From assembly GCF_000020685.1 (NCBI RefSeq), contig NC_012526.1, positions 2,496,001 through 2,560,000 on the forward strand: a DNA stretch of 64,000 nt, read 5' to 3'. The DNA comes from Deinococcus deserti VCD115. Its GTDB lineage: Bacteria; Deinococcota; Deinococci; Deinococcales; Deinococcaceae. Made by a program: the position numbers and the translations under genes. The stretch's first letter is position 1; each line of letters opens with the position of its first letter. The notes under the pieces were generated by a model. That model was not told where the DNA came from. It was given only the letters and a program-made list of their open reading frames with translations, and did no database searches. Positions 1 to 16,247 of the stretch are shown here, piece after piece.

Positions 1-465
1 GTGCAGACCGCCCAGTGCGTAGCCCTGAGGGGCGCTGAACAGGGCGTGGGCAAGGGTAGTGAATAAAGCATGCCAAGTCGCTGCCGGAGTTCCAAAACCC
101 AGCGTGTAGGTGACGTTTTCCATCAGAGCAAAGCCCAGCGCAGCGGTGACGGTATACACCAGACCGTCCATTGGTTCATCGAATGACACTTCGGTGACGG
201 CAGTTGCGGCCGCCAGAAACTTACTGCCTTCCTCAATCACCGCCGTCAGCAATGCAAGCAGCAAGAACATCAGGGGCAAAGGCGAATGAAGAACGCGGCC
301 CAGACTGGCCTCGAACGCCGCTGCGACAAGCCAGGCGAAAGCCCCCCAGGCAAAAGTGCGGGCCAGCAACCACAGTGGTTCTGGATGGCGGTCCCGCCGC
401 ACGAAGAACCACAGCCACGCAAAGGTCAACGTGACTGTGATCAGCAGCGGAACCAGAAGCGGCAT
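1..465 (-). CDS. PrsW-family intramembrane metalloprotease, partial (C-terminus beyond window)
   Basis: The frame is open to the left window edge; 155 codons are visible. The protein is a chain of hydrophobic helices with the PrsW/Abi-type motifs in order: EEGSK (residues 78-82), EPMDG (97-101), F112xxxE116xxxY120, and a His at 140. In the family these Glu and His residues line the metal site inside the membrane; PrsW of Bacillus cleaves an anti-sigma factor, but the substrate here is unknown. The ATG at 465 lies one base past the ruvC stop, so the gene is probably translated from the ruvC transcript. The last family motif may lie outside the window. Confidence 0.85.
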   Translation of the reverse strand, partial: MPLLVPLLITVTLTFAWLWFFVRRDRHPEPLWLLARTFAWGAFAWLVAAAFEASLGRVLHSPLPLMFLLLALLTAVIEEGSKFLAAATAVTEVSFDEPMDGLVYTVTAALGFALMENVTYTLGFGTPAATWHALFTTLAHALFSAPQGYALGGLH

Positions 466-466
466 A

Positions 467-964
467 TCAGGCTCGCGCCAGTCGGGCAGCCGCCTGCATC
501 GGCTGGTGGGCTAAATGGGTCAGTGCAAGTGCCAGCGCATCGGCTGCATGGTTGTTGAACAGCTCACGCACTCCAAGGCTGGCCTTGACCATGTAGATCA
601 CCTGTTCCTTGTCGGCCCGGCCAGTACCGACCAACGCCTTTTTGACCTGCATGGGGCCATAAGAATGAATCGGCACGCCTGCCTGTGCACAGGCCAGCTG
701 CACAACCCCAAACGCCTGTCCCACCTTGAACGCAACATCGGCCTGACGCCGGAGAATCTGATCCTCGATCGCCACCGCCTCCGGCTGATATTCAGCAAGC
801 AGCCGGGTCACTTCCTCGTGGATGTATTGAAGGCGGCGGGGCATCACCCAGGCGCTTTCTGTAGTGAGGCAAACATGGTGCAGGTGCCGGGCCTTGCGGA
901 TATCTCCGTCTACCAGGCCCAGGCCCAGGTTGGCCAGGCCAGGGTCAATGCCAAGCACGATCAT
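467..964 (-). CDS. ruvC: Holliday junction resolvase RuvC
   Basis: 165 residues, the usual RuvC length. The catalytic set is present: D7 (GIDPG), E67 (IEDQ), H139 and D142 (NNHAADAL). The enzyme cuts Holliday junctions symmetrically, working with RuvAB in recombinational repair. An in-frame ATG exists 12 bases further upstream, but a -10 box TATGCT at 972-977 sits 7 bases before the ATG at 964, so the leaderless start MIVLGIDPG is preferred. It is followed at once by the PrsW gene. Confidence 0.97.
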   Translation of the reverse strand: MIVLGIDPGLANLGLGLVDGDIRKARHLHHVCLTTESAWVMPRRLQYIHEEVTRLLAEYQPEAVAIEDQILRRQADVAFKVGQAFGVVQLACAQAGVPIHSYGPMQVKKALVGTGRADKEQVIYMVKASLGVRELFNNHAADALALALTHLAHQPMQAAARLARA

Positions 965-971
965 GTCTGAG

Positions 972-977
972 AGCATA
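972..977 (-). promoter_or_regulatory. -10 box of leaderless ruvC promoter
   Basis: TATGCT on the minus strand, 7 bases before the chosen ruvC ATG; no Shine-Dalgarno sequence is present between them. Confidence 0.6.
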
Positions 978-1000
978 CGGCAAATACCGTCTCAGTACGT

Positions 1001-1034
1001 AAAAACCACCCGCCTTACAGTCAGGGCGGGTGGT
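1001..1034 (-). terminator. Intrinsic terminator after the Fe-S carrier gene
   Basis: A perfect 10-bp stem (1005-1014 with 1025-1034) is followed on the minus strand by five T residues (1001-1005). It ends the transcript of the gene at 1054-1476. Confidence 0.85.
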
Positions 1035-1053
1035 ATGGAAAGGAGAAAGAGGC

Positions 1054-1476
1054 TTAGTGGCTACCGCAGCCGCCGCTGCCCTCACCATCGGGTGACTGGG
1101 CACCGTCGGTGCGGAATGAATGGCCACAGCCGCAGGAGGACGTTGCATTGGGGTTGTTCACGGTGAAGCCGCCCCCCATCATGTTTTCGACAAAGTCCAC
1201 TTCGCAGCCGCGCAACAGATCGATGCTCATACGGTCAACCAGAAGCTTGACGCCCCGGTCCACCACGATGGTGTCGCCTTCGAGCTCGCGGTCATCAATG
1301 GCCATCCCGTACTGATAACCGCTGCAGCCACCACTCTTGATAAAGACGCGCACGCCTGCATTTTCCTTACCACTGCTTTGCAGAATGCCCAGAGCTTTCT
1401 GGGCGCCAAATTCGCTGATGCGGATGTCCTTATGCAGGGCCTCGCCGCTGATGTCGGTAGGAAAGGTCGCAGTCAT
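1054..1476 (-). CDS. A-type iron-sulfur cluster carrier (HesB/IscA/ErpA family)
   Basis: 140 residues. The family signature is clear: C51 in [10 protein letters not shown] and the C-terminal pair C115/C117 in SCGCGHSF, the three cysteines that bind the cluster or iron. A-type carriers hand Fe-S clusters to apo-proteins in the cytoplasm. After the usual end the protein has an extra tail of about 20 residues closing with GGCGSH, which may add metal ligands. A -10 box TAGGCT (1483-1488) lies 6 bases before the ATG, so the mRNA is probably leaderless. Whether it is the IscA, SufA or ErpA member cannot be decided from sequence alone. Confidence 0.93.
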   Translation of the reverse strand: MTATFPTDISGEALHKDIRISEFGAQKALGILQSSGKENAGVRVFIKSGGCSGYQYGMAIDDRELEGDTIVVDRGVKLLVDRMSIDLLRGCEVDFVENMMGGGFTVNNPNATSSCGCGHSFRTDGAQSPDGEGSGGCGSH

Positions 1477-1601
1477 GCGTGAAGCCTAACACCATTGGCG
1501 CAACACAATCGTGCGTTTTTGGCACTTTTGACCCTCGCAGCAAAGGGCTGTTCAGTCAGGGACCTATGAGCCGCTGTTACATTCCTTGAGTGCAGTTATG
1601 T

Positions 1602-1607
1602 TAAGAT
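1602..1607 (+). promoter_or_regulatory. -10 box for the 82-aa gene
   Basis: TAAGAT, 7 bases before the ATG at 1615, with no Shine-Dalgarno sequence between. A weak -35 (TTACAT, 1577-1582) is spaced 19 bases upstream. Confidence 0.5.
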
Positions 1608-1614
1608 AAGAGAC

Positions 1615-1863
1615 ATGACGAACCCCTATGCCGAGTGGTTCGAGCAGCTTCGCAAGGAGTATGGTGAGCAGCTCGGGTCCATGCCACTGCCCGAAGGGCT
1701 GCCAGAACATCTGCGGGCCCTGATTGATCAACATGACGAAGAAGCTATTCAATTCATGATCAAACTGGCCTGGCAGTTTGGCGCGCAAGTGGGCTATGCC
1801 GCCGGAAGCCGACAGAATGCGGCACCTGCGGCTTACCCACGGCCTGGCCGCGTTCAGGCCTGA
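1615..1863 (+). CDS. Small protein of unknown function (82 aa)
   Basis: I do not recognise a family. The first 60 residues look like a compact acidic helical protein (many Glu/Gln/Leu, no Cys), followed by an Ala/Pro/Arg-rich tail. It is probably cytoplasmic: there is no signal peptide or membrane helix. Support for a real gene is a well-placed leaderless promoter (TAAGAT 7 bases upstream) and a strong terminator hairpin 20 bases after the stop. It stands alone, divergent from the Fe-S carrier gene. Confidence 0.7.
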   Translation: MTNPYAEWFEQLRKEYGEQLGSMPLPEGLPEHLRALIDQHDEEAIQFMIKLAWQFGAQVGYAAGSRQNAAPAAYPRPGRVQA

Positions 1864-1883
1864 GCCCACATCCTTTCAGAGCA

Positions 1884-1913
1884 TCACCGCCACGTCTGTT
1901 TTCGTGGCGGTGA
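1884..1913 (+). terminator. Hairpin terminator after the 82-aa gene
   Basis: A perfect 11-bp stem (1884-1894 with 1903-1913) around an 8-base T-rich loop, followed by ATTTGTG. The short U tract makes it moderately strong. Confidence 0.65.
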
Positions 1914-2055
1914 ATTTGTGGAGTAAGGGCTTTTGACATCCACCAGGCTGGATTCTCTGCAGCAGGGAAAAGATCGGGTTCGCTCCACTGCAGCCTGCCC
2001 TTTCTCCTGATTCAGACACGCTGCATAACTCAGCGCGTCCTATGTGGGATCTGGA

Positions 2056-2250
2056 TCAGTGCCTGCCAGAACGGGGCGCGGCATAACACCCGATTTCATC
2101 GTCTCCAGCAACCAGACCGCGCGCGGCCAGCTCTGTCAGGACCAGCTGAGCAAAAGCCTGCAGCGCCTCTGGGTCAGCTTCTTGACACTGACGTGCGTCC
2201 AGACGTAAGCGCCTGGCTTCCCGGGCCAGTTCCAGCGCCAGCTCATCCAT
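2056..2250 (-). CDS. Small helical protein of unknown function (64 aa)
   Basis: The first 50 residues form an amphipathic Leu/Ala/Glu/Arg pattern typical of a helical cytoplasmic protein; the end is less ordered. No family is recognised. A TAGGCT -10 box (2257-2262) sits 6 bases before the ATG, the same leaderless arrangement as at neighbouring genes, which is the main reason to call it. No hairpin follows it. It could still be a chance ORF. Confidence 0.5.
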   Translation of the reverse strand: MDELALELAREARRLRLDARQCQEADPEALQAFAQLVLTELAARGLVAGDDEIGCYAAPRSGRH

Positions 2251-2320
2251 CTGATCAGCCTAGTGCATCGGCCAGGGAACCTGACAGGCAGCATCCCCAG
2301 CCTCTCGCAAGACCAGACGA

Positions 2321-2353
2321 AAAAACCGCCCGGGCAAATGACCAGGGCGGTTT
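2321..2353 (-). terminator. Terminator of the cytochrome bc operon
   Basis: A 9-bp stem (2323-2331 with 2345-2353) followed on the minus strand by a run of T (2320-2325). It lies 14 bases past the cytochrome b stop codon. Confidence 0.85.
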
Positions 2354-2366
2354 GAAATTTCCGATC

Positions 2367-3691
<1,325 letters not shown>

Positions 3692-3695
<4 letters not shown>

Positions 3696-4354
3696 CCGAG
3701 TTGCTCCTTAACCTGCTCCTTGCGCGCTTCCCAGCCCTCTTCACTGAAGGGATAGGGATGCTGCAGGAAGAAATCGCCCACGACCAGATTTTCACCTTCA
3801 AGTCGAACCGGCAGCTGCGCCAGCGGACGGGGTGGCGGCCCGCCGATGACCTTGCACCCCTGTTTTGGATCATATTGGCCAGAATGGCAGGGACAATTCA
3901 TCGTCCCAGGACGCTGTTCATTATCACTGACCGAGCAGCCGGCGTGGGTGCACACGTCGCTGTACACCACAATCTCACCGTTCACCGTGGCTTCCAGATT
4001 GGTGGGCTCCACGAGCTGTCCTTTCGGGAAGCGGTAGACCGCCAGGATGTTGTTTGGGTCGCCCTTACGGATGACGTTGTTGCCCTGCTCGTCCTTGCCC
4101 ATGGGCCAGGCGCGGATCAGCTCGTCACTCAGTTCGCCGGGGCGGATGGGCTGACCTTCCTTGCTTTCCAGCGCGTGAACCAGGATGTCCCCTTTGACAG
4201 GAGGCATCTTGTCGCGGGTCAGACGAAACACCGGGTTGGCGGTGCCCAGCGCACTTACCAGACTGACTACACCCACCGTCGCGGTTGTGCCGACTGCCAC
4301 ATTGATGAACTTGCGCCGCGTGATTTCCGGATCTTCTTTTCTGTAGCGAGTCAT
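3692..4354 (-). CDS. Rieske iron-sulfur subunit of the bc complex
   Basis: 220 residues. The N-terminus has a twin-arginine motif (TRRKFINV) and one membrane helix, so the folded domain is probably exported by Tat and stays anchored. The 2Fe-2S ligands are seen in CTHAGC and CPCHSGQYD. The protein takes electrons from quinol at cytochrome b and gives them to cytochrome c. A good Shine-Dalgarno (GGAGAGG) precedes the ATG. The gene begins 15 bases after the cytochrome c stop and overlaps the cytochrome b start by 4 bases. Confidence 0.96.
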
Positions 4355-4369
4355 TTCAACCTCTCCAGA

Positions 4370-5230
<861 letters not shown>

Positions 5231-5398
5231 GTTCCCTCTCCCTCATGCGTGAAGTGGCCTGTGTTCTTGCCTCGCGGCTTGGGGTCACAAACGGCCTAAT
5301 CCCAATTAGGATAGCACGCACCGAACCTGCGCCCAGCGCGTCCTTTCCGGCTCGCTGGAAGTCTTTCGGCAGCCTCTATCGTGCGCCTTACCGGGCGG

Positions 5399-6241
5399 TT
5401 AAATGTCCCCGGACGGGACTACCTGACCCAGCTCACTCAGCAGCGGCCACAGGGCGTCGGCCAGGGCCAGGACGTCCCGGTTTTCAGGATGCTCGCGTGG
5501 GTCCTGGCCAGCTTCTGAAAGCAACGCGATCACCAGAGGCCGCGGCGTATACAGAATTCCCACGTCGTGGTGAACGCCTGTCAGTTCTCCGCTCTTGCTT
5601 ACCAGCCGGTACACGTGTTCACCCGTCGGACTGCGCGGCACCCGGCGCCCGATGATGTCGCGCAGTTGTTGACGCGAAAGGATAGACAAGGCCAGATCGG
5701 TATGTGTGCGGTCCAGCAGGGCACCGTTTGCCAGCCGCAGAAGCAGATCCACCTGATCATGGGCTGAGGTGCGGTTGCGCTCTCCACGCCGCTGAGCCTC
5801 ATTCTGCTGTTCAGGTGGCAGCTGCAACCTGCCGATCAGACGGGTGGAAGACCAGCCGCCGCGCGCCAGCCAGCTGTTGATCTCATCAGGTCCGAGCCGG
5901 GCGATGACCAGATTGGTAGCGGTGTTGTCACTGACAATCACCATCAGAGTCAGCAGGTCCAGCCAGCTTGGTTGCAGGCCAGCACCCAGTTCATAGAGAA
6001 TCCCAGACCCCGGCACGCGGTCAGCCGCCTCCAGCGTGACGCGTTCACGGAGATTCAGCCGGCCCGTCTGCGCTTCTTGTAAGGCCTGGATCAGCAGAGG
6101 AACTTTGATGGTACTGGCTGCAGGAAAAGTCCGGGTGGCATTCAGGGCGTAGAGTTCGGTCCCGTCCAGGTCACAGATCCGCAGCCCGGTGTCACCAGCG
6201 AACCCACGCTGGCGCGCGCGGGCCAGAAACGCTTCTCTCAC
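5399..6241 (-). CDS. Class A beta-lactamase-fold serine hydrolase, apparently cytoplasmic
   Basis: 280 residues from a GTG at 6241, whose bases overlap the stop of the preceding small ORF (GTGA). Motifs of the penicillin-recognising fold are in order: S43-T-I-K46 (SxxK), S104-D-N106 (SDN) and K216-S-G218 (KSG). They define a class A-like acyl-serine enzyme. There is no signal peptide on this start, nor on the longer frame, so it would remain in the cytoplasm, unlike a secreted beta-lactamase. It may act on a peptide or ester rather than an antibiotic. An omega-loop ExxLN motif was not found. Confidence 0.85.
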   Translation of the reverse strand: MREAFLARARQRGFAGDTGLRICDLDGTELYALNATRTFPAASTIKVPLLIQALQEAQTGRLNLRERVTLEAADRVPGSGILYELGAGLQPSWLDLLTLMVIVSDNTATNLVIARLGPDEINSWLARGGWSSTRLIGRLQLPPEQQNEAQRRGERNRTSAHDQVDLLLRLANGALLDRTHTDLALSILSRQQLRDIIGRRVPRSPTGEHVYRLVSKSGELTGVHHDVGILYTPRPLVIALLSEAGQDPREHPENRDVLALADALWPLLSELGQVVPSGDI

Positions 6242-6405
6242 TCCGGCAGAACCAGACCAGCCAGGGCAGCAAAGGGGTGCGCGGTGCCAGCTGGGCGCAG
6301 CGTACAGAAGGGCGGGCCCCCTTCCGGCTCGACCCGGTGCATGCAGGCCGGGCATTCGGGGAAAGCCTGCTCGGTGTAGGCGAGGTCCGGCTCGGCGCTG
6401 GTCAT
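6238..6405 (-). CDS. Tiny cysteine-pair protein coupled to the hydrolase gene (55 aa)
   Basis: 55 residues with CPAC (C18, C21 region) and a later FC, so three cysteines, plus a Met-His next to the pair: this looks like a small metal-binding or rubredoxin-like knuckle, but no family is recognised. Its TGA overlaps the GTG of the hydrolase gene by 4 bases, so the two are translationally coupled. It lies between the response regulator gene and the hydrolase on the same strand. The ATG is preceded by no clear Shine-Dalgarno sequence. Confidence 0.7.
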   Translation of the reverse strand: MTSAEPDLAYTEQAFPECPACMHRVEPEGGPPFCTLRPAGTAHPFAALAGLVLPE

Positions 6406-6481
6406 GGACCATTCACGCCCGCAGCCCGCACGGAACGTGACCGGTTGCGGCGTACGCACCGGGGAACCGGAACGACCCTTC

Positions 6482-7132
<651 letters not shown>

Positions 7133-7234
7133 AGTGTAGGCCTCCACGCGCAGACACAAGGCAACGATTCTGCCGATTGCCCTCACACAGGGGGCAAAGA
7201 GTTCAGTAAGCACTTAGCCGGTACACTGAGGCCC

Positions 7235-7720
7235 GTGATGACCTGGTTTGACGCGCTGCTCGTGACCCTCTGGGCCGTGGTTACGGCCCTCGGTGTGCGG
7301 CGCGGCCTCTCCGGCCTGAGCTGGGGACTGGGCGGCATTGTCGTGTGCTATCTGGCCAACAGCGTGAGCTCCTCGCCTGTGGTCTCGGTGCTGCTTGTGG
7401 CGGCGCTGGGCTTTGGAGGGGCTGTCGTGACCCGCCGCCTGATCCGCGCCCCAGTAGAAACGCCGTGGCATCTGGCCGCAGGCGCACTGGGCGGCTTTGT
7501 GCTGGGGGCGCTGCTGATCAGCACTGTGGCGCTGAGCTTTCCACTTGATGTCCGGGTGACGCCCAAGGGCCGTGTTGCGACGTACCCGTCGGTCAGCCTG
7601 CCCCCCGGAATCTATGACGCAGTGTCGCAGTCGCAGATCAAAAATGAGCTGTTGCGGGTATGGAAGGCCAGCCCGGCGCTGCGCACGCTGCTGATTCCTG
7701 ATCAGGCCCGGCTGCGCTGA
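7235..7720 (+). CDS. Membrane protein of unknown function (four helices)
   Basis: 161 residues. About four hydrophobic segments fill the first 110 residues, followed by a soluble tail of about 50 residues. The overall plan resembles CvpA-like proteins but I see no diagnostic motif. A TACACT -10 box (7222-7227) is 7 bases before the GTG at 7235 and 10 before the ATG at 7238, so the GTG is preferred; either start gives almost the same protein. The gene is divergent from the response regulator and converges on the transporter gene, overlapping it by 19 bases. Confidence 0.75.
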   Translation: MMTWFDALLVTLWAVVTALGVRRGLSGLSWGLGGIVVCYLANSVSSSPVVSVLLVAALGFGGAVVTRRLIRAPVETPWHLAAGALGGFVLGALLISTVALSFPLDVRVTPKGRVATYPSVSLPPGIYDAVSQSQIKNELLRVWKASPALRTLLIPDQARLR

Positions 7721-8682
7721 CTGGCTGCTGCCGCGTTTGTTTCCGGGGTGCCGGGGTCCAGCCCCTGCGGGGCAGGCAATTCAGGCTGAGGATGCGGCTG
7801 GGTACGCTGACTGAGCACCGTCGCGACCACCACCAGGAGACCACCTGCCGCGCCTCTCAGACCGACCTTTTCCTGAATAAGCAGGAAACTGAAAAAGGTG
7901 GCCGTGACTGGCTCCAGGGCGTAGATCAGGCTGGCCTCGGCGGCGCTGACGGTGCGCTGCCCGATGGTTTGCAGCAGGGTGGTGACGGCGGTCGCCAGGA
8001 CACCCAGATAGAGCAGCGGTGCCCAGGCAGACTCCGGAGGCCACAACTGCCCGGGTGCGCTGAGTCCGGCCCAGATCCAGGCAAGAACAGTCACCACCAG
8101 GACCTGTGCGAACGTGAACTGCAGCGGATGGTGACGCGTGGCCGTTCCCTCCAGCGCCACGATGAATCCGGCGTAGGTCACCGCGCAGGCCAGTGCCCAG
8201 GCGTCGCCCACCACCAGCGCGCCACCTTCCCAGGACAGCAGCCCGAGCCCGAACACGGCCAAGGGCAGGGCCACCCAGAGGCTCAATGGCATGCGTCGGC
8301 GCTGGGCAAAGGTCAGCCACACCGGGACCAGCACCACGCTCAGCGCAGTAAAGAAGGCAGCGCGGTTGGCGCTGGTGGTCTGCAGAGCCACCGTCTGGGT
8401 TCCGTATCCGGCGATCAGCCAGGCACCCAGAATCAGGCCGTCCCGGGCCAGCCCTTCTTTCCAGCCTGCAAAGCCGCCGGTTGCAGGAATGCTGCGGGTC
8501 GGGGCCTTGCGGGCCATTACGGCCAGGACCGGCAGCAGGACCACGGTAGCCAGGGTAAACCGCCAGGCGATCAGCACGCTGGGCGGTAACTGTTCGCCCA
8601 GTTCCTTGACCACAGCGAAGGTGCTTCCCCACAGCGCCGTGACCAGAACCAGAAGCAGGATGCCGCGCGCGTGGGGAGTCAT
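7702..8682 (-). CDS. DMT-superfamily transporter (EamA family)
   Basis: 326 residues with ten hydrophobic helices and the internal repeat of two EamA halves (conserved WGSTFAVVK near the start, then [12 protein letters not shown] in the second half). Members export metabolites such as amino acids or nucleosides; the substrate is not predictable here. Upstream, TACAAT (8691-8696) lies 8 bases before the ATG at 8682, so that start is taken over a TTG three codons earlier. The 3-prime end overlaps the convergent membrane-protein gene by 19 bases. Confidence 0.92.
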   Translation of the reverse strand: MTPHARGILLLVLVTALWGSTFAVVKELGEQLPPSVLIAWRFTLATVVLLPVLAVMARKAPTRSIPATGGFAGWKEGLARDGLILGAWLIAGYGTQTVALQTTSANRAAFFTALSVVLVPVWLTFAQRRRMPLSLWVALPLAVFGLGLLSWEGGALVVGDAWALACAVTYAGFIVALEGTATRHHPLQFTFAQVLVVTVLAWIWAGLSAPGQLWPPESAWAPLLYLGVLATAVTTLLQTIGQRTVSAAEASLIYALEPVTATFFSFLLIQEKVGLRGAAGGLLVVVATVLSQRTQPHPQPELPAPQGLDPGTPETNAAAASQRSRA

Positions 8683-8723
8683 CGCGGGCAATTGTAGTTC
8701 AGGCTGTTGCCGGGCTGTCCGGG

Positions 8724-9524
8724 TCAGAGGGCCAGGTTCGGCACGGCGGCATCAGCGGCGGCGGTCAGAACCTGGACTCCCGCCTGCTCGAAGGCCTGCC
8801 GGGCTGCCTGGGGTGCGTCGTCCGTGACCCAGTGGCTGAGGTCACCCAGCTGAGCGAAGACTGCGAATCCCTGGTGATCCCATTTGCTGTGATCTGCGAT
8901 CAGGACGCTGTGGCGAGCGCGGCGCATGATGGCAGTTTTCTGCTGCGCCTCGACCAGATTGCTGTTGGTAAGGCCACCCTGCCGCGCGTCGATGCTGGTG
9001 CAGCCGACCAGAAAGACGTCGTAGCTGTAGCGGGCCACTGTGGCCAGCGCGTCAGGACCCGTGATGCTGAACGTGCTGCCGTAGACCTCACCACCGACGA
9101 CATACAGAGGGCACTCGCCGTTGAGTTCGTACGCCACGTCGATACCGTGGGTGACCACACGCAGGGTCCTGGTGAGCTGCGGCGACCGCCGGAGGGCCTG
9201 AGCCACATGCAGGGCAGTCGTGCCGGCATCCAGGTATACGGTCTGTCCGGGACGCAGCAGGGTCACGGCTGCCTGGGCCAGTCGGGTCTTTGCTTGCTGC
9301 TGCGACTGCTGACGGTCCCGGTACTGCTGATCCTGACTGGCCAGGGTAGCGCCGCCATGCACCTTACGGATCAGTCCGCGTTGCGCCAGCAGATCAAGGT
9401 CTCGCCTGGCCGTCGCGCCGCTGACGCCCAGGGCCGCAGTCACCGCCGTGGTCCTCAGACTGCCGTGCTGGGCCAGAAGGTCCAGGATGCGCTGAAGCCG
9501 GTCTTCGGCAAGTGGAGTGCTCAT
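8724..9524 (-). CDS. DeoR-family repressor, likely regulator of the fructose operon
   Basis: 266 residues. An N-terminal DeoR helix-turn-helix (residues 7-60, ending in the family-typical VHGGATL) is joined to a sugar-phosphate-binding domain ([26 protein letters not shown]). In this family a sugar phosphate, here plausibly fructose-1-phosphate, releases the protein from DNA. It is divergent from fruB and shares a 230-base intergenic region with AT-rich repeats that could be its operators. AGGAG precedes the ATG. The role is inferred from context. Confidence 0.92.
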   Translation of the reverse strand: MSTPLAEDRLQRILDLLAQHGSLRTTAVTAALGVSGATARRDLDLLAQRGLIRKVHGGATLASQDQQYRDRQQSQQQAKTRLAQAAVTLLRPGQTVYLDAGTTALHVAQALRRSPQLTRTLRVVTHGIDVAYELNGECPLYVVGGEVYGSTFSITGPDALATVARYSYDVFLVGCTSIDARQGGLTNSNLVEAQQKTAIMRRARHSVLIADHSKWDHQGFAVFAQLGDLSHWVTDDAPQAARQAFEQAGVQVLTAAADAAVPNLAL

Positions 9525-9560
9525 GCTCCTGCATGCTAGAGCACAACGGCGCAGAATTGC

Positions 9561-9687
9561 TCAAAAATCATCAGGCTGTACGAACGACTTGCCCCAGTGG
9601 CAGCAGCAAGGCCAAAACGATGAAGGGTCCTGGCCTTGTCAGGAATACCGGCGTCAACTTATGCTATCAATTGATCAAAATTAATCA
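9561..9687. promoter_or_regulatory. Candidate operator repeats between deoR-type gene and fruB
   Basis: Two copies of a 13-base AT-rich sequence (9561-9573 and 9675-9687) agree at 11 of 13 positions, and a perfect 10-base palindrome ATCAATTGAT (9666-9675) abuts the second copy. They flank the divergent promoter region. DeoR-family repressors often bind separated sites and loop the DNA. A binding role is inference. Confidence 0.45.
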
Positions 9688-9754
9688 GAGTTCGTCAGAA
9701 AAGCGCAACAGTGCGTGATCCTGGCAACCGCCCTGACCGAGGGCAAGGAGCGGC

Positions 9755-12234
<2,480 letters not shown>

Positions 12235-12238
<4 letters not shown>

Positions 12239-13200
12239 GTTCACCGGCTGCTGCGCCCCGGCGCCGGGTGGCGACCCTGACCCTTAACCCGGCGCTGGAC
12301 ATGACCGTGCAGGCTGACGGCTGGCAGCGTGGAGAGGTGAACGCAGGGCAGGCCATGCAGATCGATGCGGGCGGCAAGGGTGTGAACGTGGCCTCCTTCC
12401 TGGCCGACTGGGGGGCGGACGTCACCGCGACCGGCCTGCTGGGCGACGGCAACCCCGAAGCCTTCGAGACCCTGATGCGCGCCAAAGGCATCACCGACGC
12501 GTTCGTGCGCGTGCCGGGCCGCACGCGTGTAGGCGTGAAACTGGTTGACCGCACGGCCCAGGAGACGACCGATATCAACCTGCCGGGCCTGCACGCCACG
12601 CCCGAAGCACTCGCGTTACTGAACGAGGCCGTGAGCACCCTGCTGCCCACCCATGACGTTTTCGTGCTGGCCGGCAGCCTGCCGCCGGGCGTAGCACCGG
12701 ACTTCTACGCCTCGCTGGTCGCCCGGCTGCGGGCCGAAGGCAAGTTCGTAGCGGTGGACACCAGCGGTCCGGCGCTCAGGGCGGTGCTGGACGCGCCGAC
12801 TCTGCCGCACCTGATCAAACCGAACGTGCATGAGCTCGAAAGTGCCCTGGGCCGCCCGCTGGAAGACGAGACCTCCGTGCGCGCTGCCGCGCGTGGCCTG
12901 CTGGAGCGCGGGGCACATGTCGTTGCGGTCTCGCAGGGTGAGCAGGGGGCGCTGTTCCTGACAGCGCAGGAATCGGTGCGGGCCAGGCCCCCACGGGTCC
13001 ATGTGGTCTCGACGGTCGGAGCTGGGGACGCGATGGTGGCTGGACTGATCAGCGCGCACCTTGACAGCCTGCCGCTGGGTGAAGCGGTGCGGCGGGCCAC
13101 CAGCTTCAGCCTCGGCACAATCACCCGCCTGGGCGCGCACCTGCCGCCCCGGGCCGAGCTGGACACCTTCGCCGCTCAGGTGGAGGTGCAGAGCGCCTGA
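12235..13200 (+). CDS. fruK: 1-phosphofructokinase
   Basis: 321 residues of the PfkB/ribokinase fold. Seen motifs: NPALDMT at the N-terminus, GGKGVNVA (substrate binding), GSLPPG, and the C-terminal [10 protein letters not shown] with the catalytic Asp. It phosphorylates the fructose-1-phosphate delivered by FruA to fructose-1,6-bisphosphate. The ATG overlaps the fruB stop (ATGA) and has GGGAGA upstream. The pathway position follows from the operon. Confidence 0.97.
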
Positions 13201-13271
13201 TCCTCTCCCCGCTCTTCAGTCCGCACCTCACCCTAAGCTCTGACTTTCCAACCTCACAGGAGGTTTCACCC

Positions 13272-15170
<1,899 letters not shown>

Positions 15171-15182
15171 ACCTGAACTTAT

Positions 15183-15216
15183 GAAGCGGGAAGAGACAGT
15201 GCTCTCTTCCCGCTTC
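15183..15216 (+). terminator. Hairpin after the fru operon
   Basis: A perfect 13-bp stem (15183-15195 with 15204-15216), 12 bases past the fruA stop. The U tract is poor (TTCATG follows), but the position fits a terminator. Confidence 0.7.
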
Positions 15217-15349
15217 TTCATGATCAGGATTCCCGTTGAAAGAAACTCTTGCAGCCTCCATAGCCCTGACTTGGCGCCTCTTCCCTGACTTCCTCTCCTC
15301 AGCAGCCGCACGTGATCTTGCGCCATGACGGCCTGCGCGTGCGTTACGC

Positions 15350-15355
15350 TACCCT
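15350..15355 (+). promoter_or_regulatory. -10 box of a leaderless methyltransferase gene
   Basis: TACCCT, 6 bases before the ATG at 15362. Confidence 0.5.
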
Positions 15356-15361
15356 GCGCCT

Positions 15362-16165
15362 ATGCTCCCAAAGGAACAGGCCCAGCACAATGCAGCGGTG
15401 TTCGGCCGGCTGGCAGCCACCTATGACCACCTGGGTTTCCTGGCTCAGGTGGCGCGGCATGTGGCTGTCCAGGCCAGGGTCGAGCCAGCGGATAAGGTGC
15501 TGGATGTAGCCAGCGGCACCGGAACCGTGGCACTGGAACTCGCGGCTCGGGTGGGCCCGTCGGGGCAGGTAGTGGGCACTGATCTTGCCCCACAGATGGT
15601 GGAACAGGCGCGGGCCCGCGCGGAAGGCACCGCTGGCCTGAGGTTCGAGCTAGCTGACGCGACAGCCCTGCACTATCCGGACGCCAGCTTCGATCACGTG
15701 GTGTGTGCCTCGGGCCTGTTCTTTATGCCGGACATGGGAGCCGCGCTGCGCGAATGGAGGCGGGTGCTGCGGCCAGGGGGAACGGTCACCTTCTCGTCGT
15801 TCGGGCCTGGCTTGCTGGGCGACCTGCCGGGCCTGTGGCGGGAAGACCTGACGACGTCTGGCGGCACGCCGGTCTCACCCCCACTGGGCCGCCTGCCAAC
15901 GGTCGAGGCTGCCCGCGCACTTCTGGAAGAAGCAGACTTCCAGAGTCCCGAAGTCACGCTGGATGACCTGCCGTATTCCATTCCTTCCCCGGAAGCCAGA
16001 TGGGCAGACATCATTGCTGGCCTGGAAGGTGCCCCGTTAGCCAGCCTGGACGCCCGGGTTCAGGAGGAACTGCGCGAGGCGCACCTTCAGCGGCTGCGAA
16101 CCAGCATTCCGGGATGGCCGCTTACCGTGTCGCTGCCCGTCATCGTGGCGCGTGGCCGGAACTGA
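15362..16165 (+). CDS. Class I SAM-dependent methyltransferase (UbiE-like)
   Basis: 267 residues. The SAM-binding motif I is VLDVASGTGTVALEL (residues 46-60), with the acidic residue GTDLAP after strand 2 and the motif VLRPGGTVTFSSF. The substrate is unknown; the UbiE/Coq5-like layout suggests a small molecule such as a quinone or other metabolite rather than DNA. It is a single gene between the fru operon and the TM2 gene, with a leaderless promoter. Confidence 0.9.
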   Translation: MLPKEQAQHNAAVFGRLAATYDHLGFLAQVARHVAVQARVEPADKVLDVASGTGTVALELAARVGPSGQVVGTDLAPQMVEQARARAEGTAGLRFELADATALHYPDASFDHVVCASGLFFMPDMGAALREWRRVLRPGGTVTFSSFGPGLLGDLPGLWREDLTTSGGTPVSPPLGRLPTVEAARALLEEADFQSPEVTLDDLPYSIPSPEARWADIIAGLEGAPLASLDARVQEELREAHLQRLRTSIPGWPLTVSLPVIVARGRN

Positions 16166-16247
16166 GCGATGTACCTTCTGACATCAGTTCCGGGCGCAGA
16201 ACTTTCGGGGGATGCAACTTCTCCACCTCCTGGGGCGTAATAGAAGC

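Noticed and set aside
1591..1607. TTATGTTAAGATAAG as a radiation/desiccation response motif
   Set aside because: The known motif is a 17-base palindrome with TTATGTC and GACATAA arms; this match is short by several bases and not palindromic. It is better read as the -10 region.
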